From: Tupaia tana
Lineage: Eukaryota; Chordata; Mammalia; Scandentia; Tupaiidae
NCBI GenBank assembly: GCA_026018925.1
Contig: JAKSZU010000018.1
Location: 29,264,452 to 29,328,451 of the forward strand
Direction of reading: 5' to 3'
Length of the DNA: 64,000 bases
Under the pieces are notes generated by a model that ran no database searches, was not told the origin of the DNA, and saw nothing but the letters and a program-made list of their open reading frames with translations. Position 1 is the stretch's first letter, and every line of letters starts with the position of its first letter. Shown here one piece after another: positions 35,501-44,983 of the stretch. Position numbers and translations under genes: made by a program.

Positions 35501-38500
35501 CCTTATAGCCTAGTGGTTAGGAAGCTGGATCTCACATGGCTGACCGCTGTTCAACTCCTGGCCTCAGTAGCTTGGAAAGCATGCTGGTATGTGTGCATTT
35601 AGGCCCTAAATCCTGACAGGATAGAGAAATGAAGGAGAAGCGATTGTGGCATGACCACACCCCATGGGGGGTGCTTTCTTCCTCTACCCCCTCTGTCTCT
35701 GTCTGTCTCTGGTAAGCATTTAATTGCCCTCTGGTAATTAAAAAGAAATGTGTCATGGTGTCGTGGTCATCAAGAATGCCGTGTCCTAGAACACAGGAGA
35801 CATAGCAGAGGTTGGAAGTGACAGTAGCAGTCTGTCCCCAGGTCCCGCGAGCCCCCCACTGTTACCTCTCCATGCATCCCTGCATATGCCAAGCCCATCC
35901 TGCAGTACTTCACTGCCCCCAGCCCCAGCCCAGGCCCTAACTCTCTCCTCTGAGGGAGAGAGGTGTCACATGCCTGGCAGGGTTCGGAAGAGCCAGGCCC
36001 TGAGCAGACAAGGCACGGCAGTGTAGAGAGGACAGGCCAGGTGCAGGCTGAGCTTGGCCCAGCACGGCCTGGAGGTTGGACACTATGTGGCCATGAGCTG
36101 GCACGGGGCACAGGCCTGGCTACATGAAGGTGCTGGTGTCTGGTCCATGGCTTTCAAGTGTTAGCACAGAACTCAAGACCAACCGGGCAGGACACCTCCC
36201 GGATCCAGCAGAGGGAGGCAGCAAAGCCCTGTGGAAACCTGGCCCTGTCAGAGCCACAGCTCTCCCTCTGACCCACGGGTAGCGCCTTGCCCGTCAGACA
36301 CCCCATGGGACCCACGGCCAGCGCCTTGCCCGTCGGACACCCCATGAGACGCACAGCCAGCGCCTTGCCTGTCAGATGCCTTATGGGACCCACGGCCAGC
36401 GCCTTGCCTGTCAGATGCCCCATGGGACCCACGGCCAGCGCCTTGCCTGTCGGACGCCCTATAGGATACCCTGTTCAGAGCCCCAAGGCCCACGTGGCCC
36501 TCAGCCAGAGCCAGGGAGCCGCCACGGCTCAGAGGGTACTCACATGGAAGTGTTCTGGAAGCCTGTGCCATTTTCCTGGGTGCCAGGGAGGGGGATCAAG
36601 TAGGGTCCGTACACTGAGCTCTTGGCAGCAAGGAGGGGCAGCACCACGAGGGCCGGGACCCCTGAGGTGGGAACAGAAGCTCAGGAGGGCTGTCCCTGGG
36701 TGCCCGGGCTGCTAAACCAGAACTCCACTGGGCCAGGGTGGGGCGGGCGCTGTTCTGAGGCTCCGGCTGTGTGATGGAGTGGTAGTGGCAGGAGTGGGGG
36801 TCCACAGGGGAGATGGCTGTGGAAGCCATGATAACAGGGAGAGTCAGGGAACACGTGAGGAAATAGAGATGTGAAGAATGTGGCTGAGAGGGGGATGGAG
36901 TGCCAGTGACAGTGGCGACAGACAGCGGTGACGATGAGGATAAAGACATGGTGGTGATGAAGGCGATGGTGGTATCGGAAGTAGAGGCAGAAACAATGGA
37001 GGTGGAGGTGGAGACGTGGTAGCAGTGGTGGTCAAGCTGGAAGAGGAGGTGGTGGTTCTGCCAGAGGAAAGATAGTGGAGGTAGTGGTGACAGTGAGGGT
37101 GGTGAGGAAGTGAGGGTGGTGGAGGTGGCAGGGGCAGTGTTAGAGGTGAGGGTAGCAGAGGTGGTGGTGCTGGTGGCGAGGATAGCATTGGAGGAGAGGG
37201 GAGTGGAGGTGGCAGTGTTGGAGGTGAGGGTGGTGAGGAAAGTGATGGTGGCGATGATAGTATTGGAGGTGAGGGGAGTGGAGGTGGTGGTGGTGGTGAT
37301 AATGCTGGAGGTGAGGGTAATAAAAGTGGCGGGGGTGGCGACGGTGTTTGAGGTGAGGGTAGTGGAGGTGGCAATGATAGTGTTGGAGGTGAGGGTAGTG
37401 GAAGTGATGATAGTGGTACTGGAGGCAAAGGTAGTGGATACAGTGGTGGTGATAGTGGTGTTGGAGGTGAGGGTAGTGGTGGTGGCAAGGGTGGTGATGG
37501 AGGTGAGGGTAGCAGTGGTGGTGGTGCTGTTAGAGGTGAGGGTAGTGGCGGTGGCAATGGTGGTGGTAGAGGTGAGGGTGGTGGTGGTGGTGGTGCTGTT
37601 GGAGGTGAAGGTAGTGATGGTGGTGTTGGAGGTAAGGGTAGTGGTATGGTGAAAATGGTGGTGTTGGAAGTGAGGGCAGTGCTGGAGGTAAGGACAGCAG
37701 TGGTGGTGGTATTGGAGGTGAGGGCAGTGGATGTGGTAGTGGTGGTGGTCACAGTGGCATTTGAGGTGAGAGCAGTGGTGGTGATGGTGGTGTTGAAGGT
37801 GAAAGCAGTGGATGTGGTGGTGGCAATGGTAGCGTTGGAGGTGAGGGTGGTGATTATAGTGCTGGAAGTGAGGGTAGTGGAGGTGGTGGTGGCAATGGTG
37901 GTATTGGGGGTGAAGGTAGTGGGTAGTGGTGGTGGCGATGGTAGTGTTGGAGATGAGGGTAGTGATGGCATTGTAGGTGAGTGTAGGGGAGGCACAGTGG
38001 CACTGGTAGTGGTGTTGGAAGTGAGGATAGTGGTAGAGGTGAGGGCAGTGGATGTGGTGGCGGTGATGGTGGTGTTGGAGGTGAGTGTAGTGGTGGAACG
38101 GTAACAATGGTGGTGTTGGAAGTGAGGATGGTGGTGTAGGAAGTGAGGATAGTGGTGGTGAGGGCAGTGGATGTGGTGGTGATGGTGATGTTAGAGGCGA
38201 GCGTAGTGGTGATGCTGGTGGAGCTATTGGAGGTGAAGGCAGTGGATGTGGAGGTGGTGGTGACGGTTGTGTTGGAGGTGAGGGCAGTGATGTGGTGGTG
38301 GTGGTAGTGGTGACAGTGACATTGGAGGGGAAGGCAGTGGTGGTGGTGGTGATGGTGGGGTTGGAGGTGGAATAGTGCTGAGAGTGGTAACACAGAAAGT
38401 AGTGGGGGTTGTTAAAGATGGCGGCTGTGGTCACATACGGTCTCTACGATGAGGAAGAGGATAGGAGGGGTCAACGGCTGGCTGGCTGGAGGCCTCAGGA

Positions 38501-41500
38501 GGGGCAGGGGACAGATGCTGCACTTACCCCAGCCCACCGCACAGAGCTTGAGCATGTATCTGCGGATGTAGATGTTGTAGACGCGCCCGAGGAGAAGGTA
38601 GAGGTGGAAGCCTTCAATGGCCATCCAGGTGAGACAGCTGAGCAGCATGTAGTGCAGGACGGCGGCCAGCACCGTGCATGCAGCCTGGGGCACGGGGGGC
38701 GTGGCCAGCTCGGGACTCAACAGGAAGGCGACGTTCAGGCCCAGCACGGAGGTGTGCAGGTTCATGTGGATGCGTGTTACAGAGTCACTCTGCTTCCTGC
38801 GGGTGGGAGCATGGCCCTCCAAGGCCCGGGGACTCATGCAGTGCACCCTCTGGGCTCGCAGAGACACCTCCACAATGGACAAACTGCGGCCAGGACGCAC
38901 AGCAGCCACTGGCACCCTGCCTCCCGCCCCACCTCTGAAGAGGCCCACCCCACTCGGGGACCATGAGGATCAGAAGGCTGTGCTGAGAGGGGTGGGGTGG
39001 GCAGGCTGGTCACGGCTGGGAAGTACCTGGTCTGGAAGTGCAGCAGGACGGTGAGCAGCGAGGCCACGATGGAGATGCTGCAGCCCACCAGAGAGATGTA
39101 CGTGAGAGGCGCCAGCAACTCTGCAGGGACCGGGGCCTGGGACAATTGCTGCGGGAGGGAGGGGGCGTTGCAGGCCAGAAGGGTGGAAACGCCCTCCCAG
39201 GGCTCATTCGGAGAGACCTTCCGAGACCCCAGCTTCCAGTCCCCTTCCCATGAGTGTGGCCCCAATCCTGGCTTGCCTGAGGCCAGGGAAGGCATGGCGA
39301 TCCCTTCTGGCTCCCACAGTGCCCACCTCTCCTTCCTCTTTGAGACCCTTCCGTTCCTCACTCCCAGCACACCAGTGGGCCCACCACTTCTCCGTCTGTG
39401 TGCAGACAGGTGCACCAGCCCCGACCTGCCAGAGCCCTCCCTCCTCCTAACCACAGTGGCCGGATCAGGGATGAGCACGTGACACACGTCACACAGATAG
39501 GACTCAATCCCACGACTGGCTGGCAGAACTGAGTAGGAGAAACTTCCATTCCTCTGGCCTAAACGTGAGATTATTATTATTACCCTACAGAAAGATTCTG
39601 TCTGAGGACTAAGCCAGCACAGAACAAGCACAGCTGAGAGACAGAGAATCCTGTCTGAGTGATATCGAGCTCCTGGATCAAACCATGCCTAGAACTTAAC
39701 CCCAGCCTTTTCAGAAATGCAAGCTCGTAAGTTTCTTTTTATTCCCCCTTTTTTAAAATTTGAATCAGACTGTCTGTCCCTTGCACAACTTTTGCCTTGC
39801 TCTGACACAGACATGGGCCCTCTGCGGCCCTGGCCCCCTCACCCAGGCTGGGTGCATGCATACCATGAGAACAGCAAAGTAGGTGAGGTGGTTACAGTGG
39901 CAGAGCACCTGGGAACGTGAGGGCTGCTCTGTGCGACAACCCTCGGGGCTCCAGGCCCCCCAGTAATGCTCGCTGGCTCTCTCGTTCCAGAAAACACAGG
40001 TCACTGTGTAGTCTTCCTGAGGGGAGATACTGGCATCAAAAGGGTGCAGAGCCATGGCCGCAGATCAGGATCTGGGAGTCATGGGGGCTAACGGTGACTC
40101 AGCACACTGGTCAGTACTCTCCAAGACACTAGCTGGGCTTTGACTTCAGACAGTCCCCGATTCCAGCCCCACCCACAGCACGGACTCGCAGAGTAATCCG
40201 AGCAAGTTGCCAAGTTTTTCAGAGCCTCAGTTTTTTGATGGACAAAATGGGATCGTCTGGGGTCGGTAGGTGGCGCAGCGGGTGAGGTGCTAGACTCCCA
40301 CGTGGCTGATTGAGATTCGATTCCAGACCTGGTGGCTCGCTGTCTCACTTTCCCTTTCTCTCTCTCTCTGGTCAAATTAAAAATAATAACAACAACAAAT
40401 ATTTTTTTTTTAAATTGGGATCATCTACACCCAAGCCACTTCGATGGTGGAAAATGAAAGGCAATGTGAGGTCAGCCCTACGGCCCTGTGGTTAAGGCAG
40501 CAAGATCCCACATGACCGGCTACGGTTCAACTCCTGGGCCCCAGTGGCTTGAAAGACATACCAGGCATGCATGCCCTAAACCCAACAGGATGGAGAAGTG
40601 GAGAAGGGACTGCAGCGTGACCATGCCCCATTGCGGGCTGCTTTCTTCCTCTCCACCTCTCTGTCTCTCTCTGATGAGTGCACAAGCCCTCTGGCAATTA
40701 AAAAAAAAAAAAAAAAAACAATGTGGAATCCTGAGTGCCCAGGTCTGGCCTTTTCACAGCAGGTAGTCACGGCCCAGCAGTTCCCCTGCAGGTCCTCCCT
40801 GTGGGGACAGCCATGGCGCAGACCCAAGGCTAGTAGAGGGTGGTGAAAGGGCACAAGCAGTGCCATAGCAAAGCACAACGAAGGGGCAGGGGTGTCCCCA
40901 GGAGGGCAAGGGGGTGGGGCAGTCACAGAAATGGAGCCAAGGGCAATCTGCTGTTTTTGTTTTTTTTTTTTTTAGCTTTTTGCCATAGGGCATGTTCATT
41001 CATCAGAGAAAGACAGAGGGAGGGAAAGTGAGAAATCACTCCCCACGTGGGATGGCCACACTGCAATCCCTTCTTCTCCACTCTCCTCTCAGGATTTGGG
41101 GCACGCAAGCACATACACCCAGTGTGATTTTCAAGCCATCAGGTCTGAGACTCAAACCGTGGTCGGCCATGTGGGAGACCAGCACCTTACCCACCACGCC
41201 ACCTGCTGGCCCTAGAGCAAGGGCATTCTCTTGCAGGGGAAGGGGTTGCCATGGGCACCATGAAGAGATGGGACACAATTAAGAATGCACAGTCATCCCA
41301 GCGAGCTTCCGCAGGGGGGAAGGATGGGAAGGGAAGGGGGTGCCCCCAACGGTACCAGGCTCCGGTTGTGCCAGAAACTGATGTTGACCGTCTCCCTGAG
41401 GTTGCTCACGTGTCCGTGGTCCAGCTGGGCCCCCAGGACATAGTTATTGAGCAGGGATGAGTTGTCGTCATCCTGGAAGGGCAGCAGAGGAAGGGCTGAG

Positions 41501-44167
41501 GGAAGGGACGCGGGAATACCCTGATGGAAGTCCGAGCCCTCCCTCCTCAGCCCGGCCTTCCTGCCTTTCACAGGCGGCAGGGCCGCCCCCACCTTTGCGT
41601 ATTTAGTACATTCCAGTCTCAGACCCCGCCCCCCCACCGGCCCACCCTACCCCCACTCCTCCTCTCCTCCATCCTAACTCACTTTCAAAGCCAGGGTGGA
41701 AAGGCACCTCCTCCAGAAGGCCTCCTGCACTGCACACTGGGGACACAGTGACCCCATCCCAACTTAGCTGTCACTTTTTTTCTCTACAGTCAGTCAACGA
41801 GGTATTAACCCCCCATCTCAGAGGTCCTGATCTACGTGTGGAGACACAGCGTTCTCCGAGGGCAGGGCCTTGTGCCTTTGGCCTGTCTCCTGCCCAGGCA
41901 CCTACTCGGTGTCTCAGGGCTCCTGAGCAGGTTGCGACTGCACCACTCAGTTACAGCTGGCCAGAGACGGGCAATGCCTGGCTCAGAGTGCACAGCGGGC
42001 TGGGCCCACCTGGTCCTGGTCCCCATCCAGAGGCCATGTGGTGGCATGGGTACCTGCAGCGCTCCTAGGGAGGAGTTAGTGCCTACCCTCCTCGGCCCAC
42101 CGCGCTGACCTGGAAGAAGAAGGTGCTGGAGAAGTAAATGCAGATGAGCCGCAGATCCCCGTGGCCGGTCGCGCAGGCGGCCTGAGTCATCTCCGCTGGG
42201 AGCTCCATGGCGTGCCGGTGCTGGGCCTGCAAGGGGCCTGGGCAGCTGAGTCTGGTGTCCAAGGCCGGCAGACCCAGCTCCTGCTCCTTCACCATCCCCA
42301 CTCCCCAGCCCACCCCTGGGCATCCTCTTCCTCAGAGCTTCCATGTGCAAGAAGGGGAGCCCTCTGGGAAGGAAGCCCAGGATGTGCTTCCTCCCAATCT
42401 TCCCGAGATCCTAGGCCTTCCCTCCATGCTGTGCCAGGCTTGGATCTGGGTCATCTGCCCCACTCACAGGGCCCTGGCATGGAGCCAGCGCAGCACCCAG
42501 CGCGTCACCACCAGTCATCTGGCAGGCGTAACAGCGGGGTCCTACAGGAAGCAGGACCACCTGGCCTCTCCCACTGCAGCCGTCCGGGGGAATGCCCTCC
42601 ACCCTGCTCTCCACCCAACTCCAGGCAAAAGCAGGAAGACACTGCCATGGAGGGGCCACAGAGCACCCCCCCTGCCCTAGTCCCACAGCGGTGCCACCCC
42701 ATCTTACAGGCAACTCCGGCTCTTTGGGTCAGAGCCTGTACTGGGCAGGGGTGGGGGTGGAGATGGATGGCAGAGCCTGGGGAAACCATACCTTAAACTT
42801 CTGAGAGACTTTTGGGGCAGAAGCATTTGGCCACCCCATGCCCTGGCCACCTCTGACTTTGGGGTTCTGCTCCAGGGTGTCGCTGCTCAGTGAGAGACCT
42901 GTGAAGTTGCAGTCCAGCTTGAAGACCAGAGACTGGATGATGTCCGTCAGCAAGGTCAGCCTGGGGCCCTGGAACTCAGCCTTCAGCAGTTTCTGCTCCA
43001 AGGTATGGACTTGCCTGAGGCCAGAGAAGGCAGAGCTCAGAGTGGGGGTGAGGGTGAGAGGGGCCTCTAGGCGGTCTGAAGGGCAGGGCCTCCCCATTCC
43101 ACACTTCTGTTACTCCCTCCTTCAGACTTTTGCACGGACACCATTCCTGGGATGCTTTTACCTCTCCACCCCACCCATCCCTTCTCCTGAGTAACTCTTG
43201 TTCAGGTCCCAATTTGTTATCGCCTCCTCCAGGAAGCCTTCCCTGACTGCTCCTAAGTGAAATGTCCCAGTCAGAACTCTTAGCCTTGGCCAATCATCAG
43301 CATCTCACTCAGAGCCCAATTACGATCTTAGAGTCTCCTTCCTAGGAAAATGAAGAGGCCTACAATTCTGCACCTGGTTTCACGGACCCACAATTAGAGA
43401 CCCCCCCATCCTAGACAATAAACTCCATGAAGGTAAGAACATCTCTGGGACCTAGTGCTAGGCACACAGTAGGTACTTAATAAAAGCACAATGAATAAAT
43501 GAATGGCTAGGAGCCTACGCTGGAACAACCCCGGGCCACAGTTGACTGAGCCATGAACGGACAAACCACTCACTTCCTGGGAAAAGCCAGTGTTCGGCTC
43601 CTGGGTTTCTCTATGTTCTCGATCCAGCGCTGGAGTTCTTCCAGTGTCTCTGTGGGGAGCGAGAGTCCCCAGCTTGAGTTCTCGGCTGACCCTACTCCAG
43701 CCCACGGCCCTAGGCCTTCCATCCTGAGACCTCTAGCTCACCATGCTGCCACCCCCAGGAAGTCCAAGTGGACCTTTCTCTCTCTCCTTTTTCTTTCTTT
43801 TCTTTTTTTGTTTTTATTTTCCCAGAGGGTGTGTGTGCTCACTAGAGAGAAACAGTGAGCCCGCAGACCTCCTTTCGGGATTTTGGGCATGCACACACAA
43901 GCACTTGACAAGTTTCACAAATCACCCCATCCAGGATTCAAACCATAGGGTCAGCCATGTGGTATCCGGCTGCCTTACCCACAAGGCCACAGAGCCAGCC
44001 CACAGGCAGACCTTTTCAATCTCCCTTGGTTAGAGGCCTCCACTCGCACGGCGCAGTCTGGGGCCTGGGCTAGGTCTGCCCCTGCTCAGCTGAGCTGTCT
44101 TACCTGCTGTCCCGCTCTGAACGGTCAGAAGGCACAGGCAGAGGAGAAGGGCCCCAGAGCAATCCAT
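32448..44167 (-). CDS. ADGRG5: ADGRG5 (GPR114) adhesion G-protein-coupled receptor, 11 coding exons, frameshift in exon 10
   Basis: Seen: coding exons (in transcript order) 44167-44104, 43649-43574, 43014-42858, 42226-42110, 41472-41356, 40016-39864, 39148-39027, 38796-38528, 36661-36544, 33084-32806 and 32554-32448, all with GT donors and AG acceptors. Phases join through exon 9. The total is 1,579 nt, one more than a multiple of three; dropping one base in exon 10 gives 525 residues, close to human ADGRG5 (about 528). Layout: signal peptide ~1-20; N-glycosylation sequons including N83, N142, N168 and N174; GPS with HLT at 220-222; seven membrane spans from ~244 to ~505; C309 (TM3) and the C399-W400 pair (second extracellular loop). 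Known of the family: GPS autoproteolysis exposes a tethered agonist, and the receptor signals through Gs in leukocytes. Neighbour order matches human. As written, the last ~87 residues are out of frame, so the call is a good gene with one suspect base. Confidence 0.95.
32806..33084 (-). CDS. ADGRG5: ADGRG5 coding exon 10 (TM5, TM6, most of TM7), +1 frameshift
   Basis: 279 nt; the phases of exons 9 and 11 demand 278. The frame opens with CWLRSSIAHAVLVMGYGG and TM5, ending at LRRLRVQ. Homology then jumps to another frame: APGARACQDTVTVLGLTVLL (TM6) and FLPQLFLFTIFNSLYG (TM7). The shift lies in GTGCAGGGGGAAGG, five C on the plus strand at 32957-32961. Four would give VQGKAP, aligned without gap to the human third-loop segment. 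Both splice sites are good (GTGGCAG acceptor, GTAAGG donor). Confidence 0.93.
33411..33659 (-). mobile_element. tRNA-derived SINE in ADGRG5 intron 9
   Basis: GAGAGATTTTTGCTATAGGG to CAGCCACCTGCTGGCCC. A short internal repeat of ACTATGGTCAGCCAC (near 33596 and 33631) lengthens the head. Confidence 0.87.
34386..34643 (+). mobile_element. tRNA-derived SINE in ADGRG5 intron 9
   Basis: GGACCAGCAGATGGCATAATGG head; AAGAATAAAAGTCACA lies on both sides, the target duplication. Confidence 0.92.
34930..35095 (+). mobile_element. MIR SINE
   Basis: GCTCTAGAGCCAGCAGCCTG, GCTGTAAAATGGGCTGACAA and GCGCTGTGAGGATTAGG in forward MIR order. Confidence 0.85.
35179..35390 (+). mobile_element. tRNA-derived SINE with internal deletion
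   Basis: GGGACCAGCAGATGGCGTAATGG; the B-box and centre are deleted. AAGAAGACTTGGTGG/AC flanks both sides. Confidence 0.88.
35493..35747 (+). mobile_element. tRNA-derived SINE, oldest subfamily
   Basis: AGGGCTGACCTTATAGCCTAGTGG to GCCCTCTGGTAATTAAAAAG. Confidence 0.8.
36271..36465. repeat. 39-bp x 5 minisatellite in ADGRG5 intron 9
   Basis: Five consecutive units start at 36271, 36310, 36349, 36388 and 36427, exactly 39 bp apart, with core CCACGGCCAGCGCCTTGCC. Divergence between units is small. It lies 79 bp from the exon 9 donor. Since 39 is 13 codons, the array keeps repeated-peptide ORFs open in other frames; these are by-products. Confidence 0.95.
36544..36661 (-). CDS. ADGRG5: ADGRG5 coding exon 9 (TM4 end, second extracellular loop)
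   Basis: 118 nt, translating as GVPALVVLPLLAAKSSVYGP and on to ENGTGFQNTS. The acceptor is CCCACCTCAG and the donor AT|GTGAGT. It is a little less conserved than exon 8: human GPC reads GPY here, but the disulfide-forming loop cysteine is C399 in exon 10. Confidence 0.92.
36895..38375. repeat. G-rich minisatellite in ADGRG5 intron 8
   Basis: About 1.5 kb of degenerate tandem repeats on the plus strand built from GGAGGTGAGGGTAGTGGTGG, with spacing between successive GGAGGTGAGGG motifs of about 33-37 bases and often a multiple of three. The plus strand is almost free of C, so the ADGRG5 pre-mRNA is C-rich here (ACC/CCTCACCTCC). The near-triplet structure leaves long frames open on both strands (for example 38434-36596, minus), which translate into Thr/Ser/Pro or Val low-complexity sequence and are not genes. 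It lies about 150 bp downstream of exon 8 in the transcript. Confidence 0.9.
38528..38796 (-). CDS. ADGRG5: ADGRG5 coding exon 8 (TM2, TM3, start of TM4)
   Basis: 269 nt. It encodes RIHMNLHTSVLGLNVAFLL (TM2), the TM3 cysteine C309, LSCLTWMAIEGFHLYLLL (TM3) and GRVYNIYIRRYMLKL leading into TM4. The acceptor is CGCAG|GAAGCA and the donor GTAAGT. It is the best conserved exon of the gene, with no disruption. Confidence 0.96.
39027..39148 (-). CDS. ADGRG5: ADGRG5 coding exon 7 (end of tethered agonist, TM1)
   Basis: 122 nt. QLSQAPVPAELLAPLTY leads into TM1 (about residues 244-266), which is almost identical to human. The acceptor is CTCCCGCAG|CAATTG. A second AG, 12 nt inside (TGTCCCAG), would give an in-frame form lacking QLSQ. 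The donor is AG|GTACTT, leaving phase 2. Confidence 0.94.
39864..40016 (-). CDS. ADGRG5: ADGRG5 coding exon 6 (GPS cleavage motif)
   Basis: 51 codons, from EDYTVTCVFW to CHCNHLTYFAVLM. The paired GPS cysteines (C-H-C), the upstream Cys and Trp, and the cleavage triad H220-L221/T222 are intact, so autoproteolysis is predicted. The tethered agonist starts at T222 and continues into exon 7. Confidence 0.95.
40150..40250 (+). mobile_element. MIR SINE fragment
   Basis: Reads in forward MIR order: CGAGCAAGTTGCCAAGTTTT, then GAGCCTCAGTTTTTTGATGG and ACAAAATGGGATC. Confidence 0.6.
40257..40412 (+). mobile_element. tRNA-derived SINE, short form, ADGRG5 intron 5
   Basis: GGGGTCGGTAGGTGGCGCAGCGG to TGGTCAAATTAAAAATAAT; TGGGATCGTCT and TGGGATCATCT flank it. 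It lies upstream of exon 6, in the region between exons 5 and 6. Confidence 0.8.
40469..40719 (+). mobile_element. tRNA-derived SINE, oldest subfamily
   Basis: GAGGTCAGCCCTACGGCCCTGTGG to GCCCTCTGGCAATT with a clean A18 tail. Confidence 0.82.
40965..41213 (-). mobile_element. tRNA-derived SINE, older long form
   Basis: AGCTTTTTGCCATAGGGCAT to CACGCCACCTGCTGGCCCT. Confidence 0.87.
41356..41472 (-). CDS. ADGRG5: ADGRG5 coding exon 5 (GAIN domain)
   Basis: Exactly 39 codons, DDDNSSLLNNYVLGAQLDHG and onward to NISFWHNRSL. It carries three sequons, NSS (142), NIS (168) and NRS (174), and is strongly conserved with human. The donor is CTG|GTACCG. Confidence 0.94.
42110..42226 (-). CDS. ADGRG5: ADGRG5 coding exon 4
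   Basis: Exactly 39 codons, from AQHRHAMELPAEMTQ to RLICIYFSSTFFFQ. The acceptor is CCCCTTGCAG and the donor GTCAGC. The segment LRLICIYFS is nearly identical to human and belongs to the GAIN-domain beta sandwich. Confidence 0.92.
42858..43014 (-). CDS. ADGRG5: ADGRG5 coding exon 3
   Basis: This exon has 157 nt and runs from HTLEQKLLKAEF to LSSDTLEQNPK, with sequon NFT at N83. The acceptor is GGCCTCAG. The donor is AAA|GTCAGA, weaker than the others but the only choice that keeps phase 0 into exon 4 and matches the human boundary. It is part of the extracellular domain before the GPS. Confidence 0.88.
43574..43649 (-). CDS. ADGRG5: ADGRG5 coding exon 2
   Basis: This exon has 76 nt. The acceptor is CTCCCCACAG and the donor GTGAGT. 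The phase-1 G of exon 1 completes a Glu codon, followed by TLEELQRWIENIEKPRSR. The start ETLEELQ aligns with ETWEELL in human. It encodes the start of the extracellular N-terminal region and ends in phase 2. Confidence 0.88.
43800..44000 (-). mobile_element. tRNA-derived SINE, oldest subfamily, ADGRG5 intron 1
   Basis: TTTTCCCAGAGGGTGTGTGT to ACAAGGCCACAGAGCCAGCCC; the central body is shortened. Confidence 0.75.
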
Positions 44168-44206
44168 GCCCTGCGCCCGGGTCTGCTCCACGAATGGGCT
44201 CCCGCC
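44104..44206 (-). CDS. ADGRG5: ADGRG5 first coding exon: 39 nt 5' UTR plus start codon and signal peptide
   Basis: The start codon is at 44167-44165, in the context GGGCATGG. It opens MDCSGALLLCLCLLTVQSG, a short charged/polar start followed by a leucine-rich hydrophobic core typical of a signal peptide, and closely matches the human N-terminus. An acceptor (TTTTCCAG) sits just before 44206, so this is probably an internal exon with untranslated exon(s) further right. The donor GTAAGA follows 44104. It contributes 64 coding nt and ends in phase 1. Confidence 0.92.
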
Positions 44207-44717
44207 CTGGAAAAGGTGACGCATCGTCACTGTGGGGAAGACACTGACTCCCCGCAGCACATCTCGGTAGCCAACGCAGCTCCCTCGCTGGCCCTCACTG
44301 CTCATTTCCCAGCCGGGGAAACCAAGGCTCAGGGGCCGAAAGGTCTCGCTTTGCTTGAAGCTGCTTGCAGCCCTGTCCCTGGGGCTCCAGAATCCTTGAG
44401 CACTGGGTCATGACAGCCAGGAGCAGGTCTGCCTGAGACACGGCCCCTCCCCAAACACTATTTTTGCGAGGGCTCTCCAAGGTCCCAGTCTCACCCAGTG
44501 GGGAGCTGCTTGGGGACAACCACCTGCCACCCTGCTCTGCCCTGTCATTAACTTGCTGTGTGGCTTTGGGTAAAGGTCTGTCACTCTCTGCCCTCACTTT
44601 CCTCAGTTTTTAAAACAAACTAATAAACTTCTGCTTAAATACAGCAAATGTATGTGTACTCCCTGACACTCCACTGAAAAGAGAGTGAAGGTGTAAAACA
44701 AGCAAAAGCCACAAAGA

Positions 44718-44983
44718 GGGACCAGCAGATGGTGTGACGGTTTTGTCGCTGGACTCCCATGTAGTCGACCGTGGTTCGAGTACTGAACCTGGCAGCTTAA
44801 AACCCACTGGGCACTTGTGAGTGCCTGCCCAAAATCCTGAGAGGAGAAGGGATTGCAGTATGGCCACCCCCGCCCCCCCGGGGTGTGTGTGTGATTTCTC
44901 ACTTTCTGTCTCTCTGGCAAGCACATGCACCCTATAGCAAAAAAAAAAAAAAAAAAAACCCGAAAACAAAAACCTCTCTAAAA
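44718..44983 (+). mobile_element. tRNA-derived SINE with internal A-tract expansion
   Basis: GGGACCAGCAGATGGTGTGACGG; after CACCCTATAGC comes a run of about 20 A before CCCGAAAACAAAAACCTCTC. Confidence 0.9.

Noticed and set aside
37110-38104. Val-rich open frames on the plus strand (180 and 152 codons)
   Set aside because: Same minisatellite read on the other strand; pure repeat translation.
36596-38434. 612-codon open frame on the minus strand
   Set aside because: Low-complexity Thr/Ser/Pro/His translation of the intron 8 minisatellite. It is open because the repeat is near-triplet-phased, overlaps exon 9 in another frame, and has no domain.
38834-39631. 265-codon minus frame as a separate gene
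   Set aside because: Only 39148-39027 of it is real (ADGRG5 exon 7); the rest is read-through of introns.
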